From: Demequinaceae bacterium
GTDB taxonomy: Bacteria; Actinomycetota; Actinomycetes; Actinomycetales; Demequinaceae
Direction: 5' to 3'
Length of the DNA stretch: 11,114 nucleotides
NCBI GenBank assembly: GCA_011524475.1
Contig: WTKG01000091.1
Coordinates: forward strand, 1 to 11,114
Below the pieces are notes generated by a model. That model worked only from the letters and a program-made list of their open reading frames with translations. It did no database searches and was not told where the DNA came from. Shown here in pieces: positions 1 through 6,820 of the stretch; the first letter of the stretch is position 1; every line of letters begins with the position of its first letter. The position numbers and the translations under genes were made by a program.

Positions 1-473
1 TGAGCTTGGTGACGGTCGGGCTCGTATTGATGCTCGAGGGCGCCGCCATATTCCTCACGAGTCGCAATCTCAAGCGGATTCTCCCGAGACTGGGCGAGAA
101 CCGGGCCATTGCACTGGGCGCCGCGATGATGGCCGCGGGATTCCTCCTCCCCTGGATGTTCACCACCTGGGTGTCTGTGATTCCTGGCGTTCTCCTGATC
201 GGTGCTGGATTCTCAATTTGTCACTCCACGCTCCAGACTAGGGCCACCACCGTGGATCCTGAAGCTCAAGGAACGATGATCTCGATCTTTGCGTTTTCGC
301 TGTTCTTGGGCGGCGCGGTGGGAACTGCTGCGTTCGGCTGGATTCTCGCCGCGTTTGATTACAGTGCGCTGCTGCTCGGCTCAGGCGTGGTGTTGATGGT
401 GGTCGCCATCATCGCGCCACGGCTCACCGAAGCTACGCCACAGGAGCCGACATCGACCGCGGCTTCGAGTTGA
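1..473 (+). CDS. MFS transporter, C-terminal part (5' truncated by window edge)
   Basis: The reading frame is open to the left edge (first full codon at 3), so this is the 3' part of a longer gene; 156 residues are visible. They contain about five hydrophobic segments (roughly residues 4-20, 34-50, 56-74, 91-115 and 120-138), fitting the last helices of a 12-helix major facilitator. A basic loop, RILPRLGENR, lies between the first two helices where MFS proteins carry a motif-A-like loop. The stretch TVDPEAQGTMISIFAFSLF is typical of drug/proton antiporter-like (DHA1) members at the start of the penultimate helix pair. The protein ends in a short hydrophilic Thr/Ser tail. The TTG at 6 is an internal leucine codon, not a start. 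Substrate cannot be told. It converges on the tRNA gene with only 23 nt between them, and no hairpin terminator is visible after its stop. Confidence 0.85.
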   Translation, partial: SLVTVGLVLMLEGAAIFLTSRNLKRILPRLGENRAIALGAAMMAAGFLLPWMFTTWVSVIPGVLLIGAGFSICHSTLQTRATTVDPEAQGTMISIFAFSLFLGGAVGTAAFGWILAAFDYSALLLGSGVVLMVVAIIAPRLTEATPQEPTSTAASS

Positions 474-496
474 CTTGGCCGAACCTGAACTACCGG

Positions 497-569
497 AGCC
501 GCCTGTGGGAATCGAACCCACGACCTTCTCATTACGAGTGAGACGCTCTGCCGACTGAGCTAAGGCGGC
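497..569 (-). tRNA. tRNA-Thr, anticodon CGU
   Basis: Reading the - strand gives a full 73-nt cloverleaf. The acceptor stem is seven perfect pairs (GCCGCCT with AGGCGGC). The D stem is GCTC/GAGC with a GG-containing loop, the anticodon stem is TCTCA/TGAGA, the variable loop is five bases, and the T stem is GTGGG/CCCAC with loop TTCGATT. The anticodon loop CTCGTAA puts CGT at + positions 534-536, which reads the threonine codon ACG. The discriminator base is U (position 497). The 3' CCA is not encoded (the next bases read CCG), so it must be added after transcription. The gene sits downstream of the peptidase gene in the same direction, with a likely promoter of its own. Confidence 0.97.
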
Positions 570-594
570 GTGACCCTGCGGGGCACGAAGCACG

Positions 595-600
595 ATTCTA
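595..600 (-). promoter_or_regulatory. Candidate -10 box for the tRNA-Thr gene
   Basis: On the - strand the hexamer is TAGAAT, one mismatch from the TATAAT consensus. It lies 25 nt before the first tRNA base, leaving room for a short leader. The upstream -35 is weak: TTCCCC at an 18-nt spacing is the best I see. The call therefore rests mainly on the -10 match and position. Confidence 0.4.
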
Positions 601-639
601 GCGAAGGGCGCGCTGCGCGGGGAACGAAAGCCCTGCTAG
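598..639 (-). terminator. Imperfect inverted repeat at the 3' end of the peptidase gene, possible terminator
   Basis: The arms CTAGC (598-602) and GCTAG (635-639) pair, followed inward by GGGC (606-609) with GCCC (630-633). A small GCGC-T-GCGC repeat (610-618) lies in the loop. The outer right arm includes the peptidase stop codon TAG (636-638). There is no T-run, as is common in high-GC actinobacteria, so termination is only suggested. The left arm also overlaps the candidate tRNA -10 box. Confidence 0.3.
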
Positions 640-2171
640 CACGTGGTGCGGTTGGCGGGAATGTCGCCTTCCACAAAGTAGGCGTCGATCGTGTCCACGA
701 TGCATTGATTGGAGCGGCCATACGCCGTGTGGCCTTCACCTTCAAAGATCACCAAAGTGGCGTTAGGTAATTTCTCTACCACGGACTCGGACCACTCAAA
801 AGGCGTGGCCGGGTCTCCCGTGGTGCCAATCACCACCAGGGGGGCTGCCGTGCCGGCGGCGTCCAGAGTGGTCACTACCTCGTTCGCAGCATACGGCCAG
901 CCTTCGCACCCCACTGAGGAGCCAAACCACCAGCCAAACGTAGGCGAAGCCTCCTCCATGAGTGCCGAGAAGGCACGGAAGTCCTCCACTGCCCACAGTT
1001 CACCCTGGCCCGCATCAGCGCATTGAATTGCGGTAAATGCCTCTGATGAGTTTGTTTCCCATGACCCAAACTGGTCGCGCTCCAGGTAGAAGTTCGCAAA
1101 GTCGCGCAGCAAATTAGCGGTGCCAGAGGTCAGAACCTCGTCAAAGGCTTCCGTCAAGAACGGCCACGATGATTCGTCGTACAACGTCACCACCACGCCA
1201 TAAATGGCAACGGTGCCGTTGATGTCCCCCGAACTTGCGGGGATCCCCTCGTCCCGGGCCTCGAGGATGATGTCACGGATCATCTTTTTCGCGAGGTCAC
1301 GATCCCCAGGCAGAGGGCAGTTACCCGAGGCGATGCAGTCGTCAATGTAACTTTCCAGCGCCGACTCAAAACCCTGCGCCTGAATGCGCGCCTGTTCTTC
1401 ACCCGGGACAGTGATGTCCACCATGCCGTCAAGCACCATGCGTCCCACGTACTCGGGGTAAATCTCTGCGTATGTGGAACCCAACTGAGTGCCATAAGAA
1501 AACCCCAGGTAATTCAGGGTGTCGTCCCCTACCAGGGCGCGAATCACGTCCATGTCGCGCGCCGCAGACACCGTGTCCACGTGCCCAATCAGCGGGCCCG
1601 TGAGCTCCCGGCAGCGGGCCGCAAACGCCTCGTTTGCTTCGCGTTGCTGCGCCACGTCTGCTTCCGTGGCCGTGCTGCCGTCCGTGAGGTAGTACGCGTC
1701 AAGCTCCTCATCCGTGCCACACGACACCGGGGTGGATTGCCCCACCCCGCGCGGGTCAAAACCCACGATGTCGTAGTGGGTAAGCAACGACGTGCCAGCA
1801 AACTGCGAAAAACTCTCCGTCAACGTGAGGCCGGAGCCACCTGGCCCACCGGGATTAATCAGCACAGTCCCGAGTCGATCCTCTTCGTTTTGAGCGGGGT
1901 GACGGTAGCGATTAAGAGCAAGGTCGATTGTCTGCCCGAAAGGCTGAGACCAGTCCAGCGGAACCTGAATAGTGGCGCACTCCAACTGCCCACAGCTACG
2001 CCATTCGAGGGCTTGAGAATACGCAGGGCTGTCGCGAAAGTCTCCCGAGTGACTGGCATCCGCACTCGGCCACGCCTGAGTGCTTTCCGGCGACACCTGC
2101 TCCATAGCAGGAACGCATGCTGCTAACACCACACTTGCGGAAAGCGCTAAGGCAACGAACCGACGATTCAT
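636..2171 (-). CDS. Secreted lipoprotein peptidase, alpha/beta-hydrolase fold (Tap/Slp-like, MEROPS S33)
   Basis: This 511-residue protein resembles the Streptomyces tripeptidyl aminopeptidase / SlpD-SlpE group, which removes short peptides from N-termini outside the cell. The N-terminus is a lipoprotein signal: basic MNRR, a hydrophobic core, then the lipobox LAAC with Cys19 as the likely lipidated residue. The alpha/beta-hydrolase core follows. NPGGPGGSG (106-114) is the oxyanion-hole loop typical of the group, GFSYG (223-227) carries the nucleophile Ser225, and GDPATP and GHTAY in the C-terminal Tap-like domain give Asp453 and His481. The frame is open upstream to 2336, but that extension overlaps holB and would bury the signal peptide; the ATG at 2171 is the right start although no clear Shine-Dalgarno is seen. 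It begins 10 nt after the holB stop, so it is probably the last gene of the topA operon. Exact substrate is unknown; a proline iminopeptidase-like activity is possible. Confidence 0.9.
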   Translation of the reverse strand: MNRRFVALALSASVVLAACVPAMEQVSPESTQAWPSADASHSGDFRDSPAYSQALEWRSCGQLECATIQVPLDWSQPFGQTIDLALNRYRHPAQNEEDRLGTVLINPGGPGGSGLTLTESFSQFAGTSLLTHYDIVGFDPRGVGQSTPVSCGTDEELDAYYLTDGSTATEADVAQQREANEAFAARCRELTGPLIGHVDTVSAARDMDVIRALVGDDTLNYLGFSYGTQLGSTYAEIYPEYVGRMVLDGMVDITVPGEEQARIQAQGFESALESYIDDCIASGNCPLPGDRDLAKKMIRDIILEARDEGIPASSGDINGTVAIYGVVVTLYDESSWPFLTEAFDEVLTSGTANLLRDFANFYLERDQFGSWETNSSEAFTAIQCADAGQGELWAVEDFRAFSALMEEASPTFGWWFGSSVGCEGWPYAANEVVTTLDAAGTAAPLVVIGTTGDPATPFEWSESVVEKLPNATLVIFEGEGHTAYGRSNQCIVDTIDAYFVEGDIPANRTTC

Positions 2172-2181
2172 GGTGTCTACG

Positions 2182-3324
2182 CTAACCGACAGGTTGCGGA
2201 CGAAAGGCCACCGCCATGGCTTCCAGCACCAACAAAGGAGCTCCATTGCCCGCAAGCCGCTCCCGTGCCACCCCGACCGCATCCATCCGCTCCACGAGTG
2301 CGGCAAGGGGCGTCTCGGCCGCCGTTCTCTCCACACTTGCGCGATGTGGTTCGTTCACCAACTCCACGTCAGACCCCACCCTCACCGCGACAGCATCACG
2401 CACATACGACAACACATCCAGAAGCGCCCGGTCAAGCACGTCACGCTTGCGCCTGGTGGCACGTCTTTTTTGATCTTCTTCAAGCTGGCGCACCTGTGAC
2501 CTAAGCGCGGGAGGCACTCTTTCTCCATCCCCCACACCGAGGCTCGCATGCAGCTGCGCACGCTCCTCTGCGTTGCGTTCCTCTGAGAAAGCCTTCGCTT
2601 GCGATTCCGCGACCTCCACCATCTCGGCCGCAGCCAGCACAGCGTCGCCGAGGCCCCGCAACTCGGCAACAGCGCTGATCAGTCGATCACGGCGCTCACG
2701 CGCCTCTGGGTTGCGCGCCAAGCGCCGTGCCACACCGATGTGGCTATAGGCGGCCCGCGCGCACGTCAGCGCCAAGGCAGGTTCTACGCCATCCTCACGC
2801 ACAAGAATGTCCGCCACCACATCCGCACGCGGCATCTGCAGCGCCACCGTGCGGCACCGGGATCGCACCGTAATGGCCAGATCCTGCGCACTCGGTGCGC
2901 ACAACACCCACACCGTGCGCGGTGGAGGCTCCTCCAAGGCTTTGAGGAGAACATTCGAGGTGCGTTCGGTCATCCGGTCGGCATCTTCCACAATGATGAC
3001 CCGCCATGGCCCTGAGGTGGGGGCGCTGTGAGCTTCGTCAATCAGTTGTCGCACCTCTGCCACCGTGATGGTCACTTTTTCGGTGGCCAGGGCAGTGACA
3101 TCTGGATGTGCTCCGCTCGTAGCGGTCACACACGCCTTGCATGTTCCACAACCCCCTTGTGCACACTGCAGGGCAGCCGCAAATGCTCGGGCGGCAAGGG
3201 ACCGCCCAGAACCGGGAGGGCCCACAATCAGCCACGCGTGGGTCATCGCCGCCTGCGTGCGCGCGGCCTCACGGAGCGGATCCAGGGTTGCTTCTTGGCC
3301 TACGACGGCGTCCCACACACTCAT
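2182..3324 (-). CDS. holB: DNA polymerase III subunit delta' (clamp loader)
   Basis: This 380-residue AAA+ protein is the delta' subunit of the clamp loader that opens the sliding clamp and places it on primed DNA. The P-loop is GPPGSGRS (35-42), with Arg in place of the usual Lys, which fits a subunit that does not hydrolyse ATP. Cys54, 59, 62 and 65 form the zinc module, VIIVEDAD (109-116) is the Walker B region, and Ser155-Arg156-Cys157 is the SRC motif by which clamp-loader subunits contact a neighbour's ATP site. The C-terminal 200 residues are the helical collar part and include a charged, probably coiled segment (about 240-295). The ATG start overlaps the tmk stop as ATGA (3321-3324), suggesting translational coupling; a GGAG site lies 8 nt upstream, inside tmk. 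The pairing with tmk and topA is a replication gene cluster. Confidence 0.94.
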   Translation of the reverse strand: MSVWDAVVGQEATLDPLREAARTQAAMTHAWLIVGPPGSGRSLAARAFAAALQCAQGGCGTCKACVTATSGAHPDVTALATEKVTITVAEVRQLIDEAHSAPTSGPWRVIIVEDADRMTERTSNVLLKALEEPPPRTVWVLCAPSAQDLAITVRSRCRTVALQMPRADVVADILVREDGVEPALALTCARAAYSHIGVARRLARNPEARERRDRLISAVAELRGLGDAVLAAAEMVEVAESQAKAFSEERNAEERAQLHASLGVGDGERVPPALRSQVRQLEEDQKRRATRRKRDVLDRALLDVLSYVRDAVAVRVGSDVELVNEPHRASVERTAAETPLAALVERMDAVGVARERLAGNGAPLLVLEAMAVAFRPQPVG

Positions 3325-3944
3325 CCGCGTGACTCCAGCGCAGCAGTCACGGCCTGCTGAATATCGTGACTGACGGAGGCCGGATCGCGGTCTGCTCCCA
3401 CCACGACGTACCGGTCGCCTCCGGCCCTGGCAAGGTCGCGATACGCCTGGCGAATCTCCTGTGCCCGCGAGGCCGTCTCCGCCTCTACCCGATCCAGATC
3501 CCGCGCCATCCGGTCAGCACTCGGCTCCATATCTAAGACCACCGTGAGGTCCGGCATGAGGTCTTCCGTGGCCCATCGGCTGATTTTCTCTACTTGATCC
3601 CCCAGGCCCCGAGCTCCGCCCTGGTACACAATGGACGAGTCCACGTAACGGTCCTGCACAACAGCGGCGCCGCGCTCCAAAGCAGGGCGCACCACCGTAG
3701 CAATGTGATGAGCACGATCCGCGGCATACAACAAAGCCTCTGCCCGTGGGGCGACATGCCCTCCGTGCATCACTGCGTCACGCAAAGCCACACCGAGTTC
3801 TGTACCGCCCGGTTCGCGCGTGTGAATCACCTCAGCGAATCCGCCTACCGGCGAGCCCAGCCATTCCGTCAGCAACTGGGCTTGAGTGGATTTACCGACA
3901 CCATCTCCGCCTTCCAGTACGAGGAAGAATCCCGGATGCGTCAT
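3321..3944 (-). CDS. tmk: Thymidylate kinase (dTMP kinase)
   Basis: The 207-residue enzyme phosphorylates dTMP to dTDP with ATP, a required step of dTTP synthesis in the cytoplasm. Family marks in order are: P-loop EGGDGVGKST (11-20), substrate-binding TREPGGT (42-48), DRY motif Asp98-Arg99-Tyr100 followed by VDSS, and a lid region RMARDLDRVE (145-154). The P-loop lacks the Arg of the eukaryotic type I enzymes (DRxGKS) while the lid carries arginines, so it is a bacterial type II kinase. Length matches the family. The start at 3944 leaves only four residues before the first beta-strand and has a weak GGTAGGGG-like site directly upstream. It begins 43 nt after the topA stop, with no hairpin between them, and overlaps holB by 4 nt. 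Confidence 0.95.
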   Translation of the reverse strand: MTHPGFFLVLEGGDGVGKSTQAQLLTEWLGSPVGGFAEVIHTREPGGTELGVALRDAVMHGGHVAPRAEALLYAADRAHHIATVVRPALERGAAVVQDRYVDSSIVYQGGARGLGDQVEKISRWATEDLMPDLTVVLDMEPSADRMARDLDRVEAETASRAQEIRQAYRDLARAGGDRYVVVGADRDPASVSHDIQQAVTAALESRG

Positions 3945-3987
3945 GCCCCTACCGTACCGTCGTCACGGGCAAAGAATTGGAGTCTCG

Positions 3988-6639
3988 TTAACTCTTTTTC
4001 TTGGTGGTGCGGCGGGTCGTCTTTTTGCGTTTCTTGGCAGGGCCTTTCGCGCGCTTGTCCGCAAGGAGTTCCACCGCACGTTCGTGCGTGATTTCCTCCA
4101 CGGTCTCGCCGCGTGGGACCGTCACGTTTGTGGTGCCATCCGTGATGTACGGGCCAAAGCGTCCGTCCTTAATCACTATGGGGCTCTCTGTAGCAGGGTC
4201 TGTCCCCAGCTCTTTCAAGGGCGGAGCCACCGGCCGACCGCGGCCACGCTTCGGCTGTGCGTAAATCGCTACCGCCTCGTCGAGAGTGACCGCAAAAATC
4301 TGTTCCTCGGACTCAAGGGAGCGCGAGTCTTTTCCTTTGCGCAAGTACGGCCCGTAGCGGCCGTTTTGGGCGGTGATTTCTTCGCCATCCTCCGGGTGTG
4401 AACCCACCACCCGGGGCAGACTCATCAAAGTAAGCGCCTCGTCCAAACTGACCGTCTCGATCTGCATCGAACTGAACAGCGACGCGGTCACGGGTTTGCC
4501 CTTCTCTCCTTCCTCCATCACTTCAGTCACGTAGGGACCAAAACGCCCAGTCTTGGCCACAATCGTGCGTCCCGTCTCCGGGTGAACACCGAGTTCACGG
4601 TCATCGCCACCTTGCGTCTCCAGCAATTCGCGCGCTTTGGCAACATCCAATTCATCCGGGGCAAGCTCCGGCGGAACCGAGGCCCGCTCTGCCTCACCCT
4701 CCACCATCTTTTCAACATAGGGGCCATAGCGCCCCACCCGCACCGCGATACCTTCACCAAGATCAAAGGTATTAATGGCCCGCGCATCAATCTCGCCTAA
4801 GTCCTCCACCAGGTGTTTGAGTCCCTCATTACGACCATGGGTTTCCTCACCCGTCCCAAAGTAAAACTCGCGCAACCAGTCATCCGAATCCACGTCCCCG
4901 GCAGCAATGCGGTCGAGGCCTGCCTCCATGTCGGCAGTGAAGTCATAATCAATGAGCCAGTCGAAATGCTTTTCAAGCAATCCCACGATGGAGAACGCAA
5001 TCCACTCAGGAACCAGGGTTTGTCTCTCCAACCGCACATACTCCCGCGCCACAATCAAATCTACTGTCGCGGCATAGGTAGACGGCCGGCCAAACTTGCG
5101 GTCCTCCAGTTCCTTGATCATGGAACCCTGGGTGAAACGCGGCGGCGGGCTTGTGTGGTGTTGTAACGGCTCCAAATCCTGAGAACTGACCTGAGACCCC
5201 TCTTCCAGCAACGGCAAGCGGTCGTCTTTCTTGTCCACAACCGGAGCTTCTTCTTGATAGCGGGAGGCATCCACAGATTCCTCATACGCCGCCAGGAACC
5301 CTGGGCGGGTGATGATGGTTCCGGACGCAGAGAATTCAACCGCGTGATGAGCCGCCGACGTGGCGCCAATTTTCACCGTCGAGGTGGTTCCCTTCGCGTC
5401 TTTCATCTGGCTCGCGAGAGTGCGCTTCCAGATCAAGTCATACATGCGCACTTCATCGCCACGCAGTTCAGAACGGATATCGTCCGGGGCGCGGAAGGTA
5501 TCCCCCGCAGGTCGGATTGCCTCGTGAGCCTCTTGAGCATTGGAATCCTTGGACGAATACACTCGCGGCGAATCGGGGACGGTATCTGCACCATAGAGTT
5601 CAGCAGCCTGCGCCCGCGCTGCGCGCACAGCTTCTCCCGAAAGCGTGGGCGAGTCCGTACGCATATAGGTGATGAAACCGCGTTCATACAAGGACTGTGC
5701 CACCCGCATGGCATCCCGCGCCCCCAGACGAAGTTTGCGGCTCGCCTCCTGAATAAGTGTGGACGTAATGAACGGAGCCGCTGGCCTCCGGGTATACGGC
5801 TTGGACTCTACGGACGTGACCTCGAAGTCACTCCCGGCAAGCCCAGACGCGAGAGCTCCCGCGGTAGCCGCGGTGACATGCACGGCCGCGTCCGAGGTGA
5901 GATTCCCGGCGTCATCGAAGTCTCGTCCCGATGCCACCCGCTTGCCGTCAAGGCTCGTCAGCTTCGCTTCAAAGTTGCGTCCCTGGTCCGCCCCCGACAG
6001 CGCCGTGAACTGGGCTTTGATGTCCCAGTACTCCGCCTTTGTGAAGGCCATCCGTTCGCGCTCGCGATCCACCACGAGTCGAAGCGCAATAGATTGCACG
6101 CGACCAGCACTTAAACCGGAGGCAACCTTGCGCCACAGCACCGGAGAGACCTCGTAACCATAGAGGCGATCAAGCACACGCCGCGCCTCCTGAGCCTCTA
6201 CCAACTCCATGTCCACATCACGCGGATGTGCCAGAGCGCGCTCTATTCCTTCTGGGGTGATCTCGTGAAAGGCAAGTCTTTTCACCGGGATGGTGGGTTT
6301 CAGAACCTCCAGGAGGTGCCAGGCAATGGCCTCTCCCTCGCGATCCTCATCTGTTGCCAGCAGCACTTCATCGGCTTTTTTGAGTCGGGCGCGAATGTCG
6401 GCAACGACCTTCTTTTTATCGCTGGCCACCACATAGTGCGGGGTAAAGCCATTTTCGATGTCGACGGCAAACTTGCCCAACGACCCTTCGCGTTTGCTGG
6501 CAGGCAACTCGCTCGGCTGCGGGAGGTCTCGAATGTGACCTACAGAAGAGACCACGTCGTAGTCGGGTCCCAGCAGACCACCAATGGTGCGTGACTTGGT
6601 GGGAGACTCCACAATCACCAGTTTTCGGCCTTCGGCCAC
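3988..6639 (-). CDS. topA: DNA topoisomerase I (type IA)
   Basis: This 883-residue enzyme relaxes negative supercoils by single-strand passage. The TOPRIM domain begins at the N-terminus (KLVIVESPTKS, catalytic Glu11) and includes the acidic triad in ATDEDREGE (Asp97, Asp99, Glu101). The active-site tyrosine is Tyr325 in FITYMRTDS. The C-terminal region has four repeats, each marked by GR(Y/F)GPY, at about residues 636, 698, 760 and 826 (period 62-66), then a Lys/Arg-rich tail ending in KKKS. There are no Cys4 zinc fingers, which is the usual actinobacterial form; the basic tail is known in mycobacterial TopA to help processivity. I chose the GTG at 6639: GAAGGGA lies 5 nt upstream, and the predicted transcript begins only about 8-10 nt before the alternative ATG at 6666, which would add nine residues ahead of the conserved N-terminus. 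Confidence 0.95.
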   Translation of the reverse strand: MAEGRKLVIVESPTKSRTIGGLLGPDYDVVSSVGHIRDLPQPSELPASKREGSLGKFAVDIENGFTPHYVVASDKKKVVADIRARLKKADEVLLATDEDREGEAIAWHLLEVLKPTIPVKRLAFHEITPEGIERALAHPRDVDMELVEAQEARRVLDRLYGYEVSPVLWRKVASGLSAGRVQSIALRLVVDRERERMAFTKAEYWDIKAQFTALSGADQGRNFEAKLTSLDGKRVASGRDFDDAGNLTSDAAVHVTAATAGALASGLAGSDFEVTSVESKPYTRRPAAPFITSTLIQEASRKLRLGARDAMRVAQSLYERGFITYMRTDSPTLSGEAVRAARAQAAELYGADTVPDSPRVYSSKDSNAQEAHEAIRPAGDTFRAPDDIRSELRGDEVRMYDLIWKRTLASQMKDAKGTTSTVKIGATSAAHHAVEFSASGTIITRPGFLAAYEESVDASRYQEEAPVVDKKDDRLPLLEEGSQVSSQDLEPLQHHTSPPPRFTQGSMIKELEDRKFGRPSTYAATVDLIVAREYVRLERQTLVPEWIAFSIVGLLEKHFDWLIDYDFTADMEAGLDRIAAGDVDSDDWLREFYFGTGEETHGRNEGLKHLVEDLGEIDARAINTFDLGEGIAVRVGRYGPYVEKMVEGEAERASVPPELAPDELDVAKARELLETQGGDDRELGVHPETGRTIVAKTGRFGPYVTEVMEEGEKGKPVTASLFSSMQIETVSLDEALTLMSLPRVVGSHPEDGEEITAQNGRYGPYLRKGKDSRSLESEEQIFAVTLDEAVAIYAQPKRGRGRPVAPPLKELGTDPATESPIVIKDGRFGPYITDGTTNVTVPRGETVEEITHERAVELLADKRAKGPAKKRKKTTRRTTKKKS

Positions 6640-6644
6640 AACGT

Positions 6645-6651
6645 TCCCTTC
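6645..6651 (-). promoter_or_regulatory. Shine-Dalgarno site that decides the topA GTG start
   Basis: On the - strand the bases are GAAGGGA, with 5 nt to the GTG at 6639-6637. No comparable site precedes the in-frame ATG at 6666, whose upstream sequence is CCGCGATGCCCG. Confidence 0.65.
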
Positions 6652-6680
6652 AGTTGGCCCGCGCATCGGGCATCGCGGGA

Positions 6681-6711
6681 ACTATATACGCGCAAAGGCC
6701 TCTATGCACAA
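6681..6711 (-). promoter_or_regulatory. Likely topA operon promoter
   Basis: On the - strand TTGTGC (6711-6706) is followed after 17 nt by TATATA (6688-6683); the overlapping TATAGT (6686-6681) is an equally good -10 at 19 nt. Spacing is right for a housekeeping sigma-70-type promoter. Transcription would start near 6674-6676, giving about a 35-nt leader to the GTG start. This AT-rich patch stands out in a GC-rich setting. topA promoters in other bacteria respond to supercoiling; whether this one does cannot be seen. Confidence 0.55.
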
Positions 6712-6781
6712 GCGTGACCCTTGTCGAGGAACACAGAGGCCCCCAGACAACCGCAAGCATTCCGAGCGGGAGGGCGAATGG

Positions 6782-6810
6782 GGCGGGCGGCGCACCATGC
6801 GCCACCCGCC
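6782..6810 (-). terminator. GC-rich hairpin terminator after hppA
   Basis: Arms 6782-6794 and 6798-6810 pair over 13 positions on the - strand, with a single G-U wobble and a 3-nt loop. The hairpin starts 10 nt after the hppA stop codon. No T-run follows, as is common for terminators in high-GC actinobacteria. It separates hppA from the topA promoter about 70 nt further on. Confidence 0.65.
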
Positions 6811-6820
6811 ACTCCAGTCG

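Noticed and set aside
35..41. Walker A of HolB with Arg instead of Lys taken as a broken motif (residues 35-42 of the protein, near 3199-3222)
   Set aside because: Delta' subunits of clamp loaders commonly lack a working P-loop, so this is a family trait and not damage.
474..496. tRNA 3' end as an integration (attachment) site for a mobile element next to the MFS gene
   Set aside because: No repeat of the tRNA 3' end, integrase or composition break is visible within the window, though the sequence to the left is not available.
2172..2336. 55-codon N-terminal extension of the peptidase gene
   Set aside because: It overlaps the 3' end of holB in another frame and would bury a clear lipoprotein signal peptide inside the protein.
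5254..6114. 286-codon open frame on the + strand opposite topA
   Set aside because: It is fully antisense to the conserved TopA core, with no recognisable motif and an arginine-rich composition typical of shadow frames.
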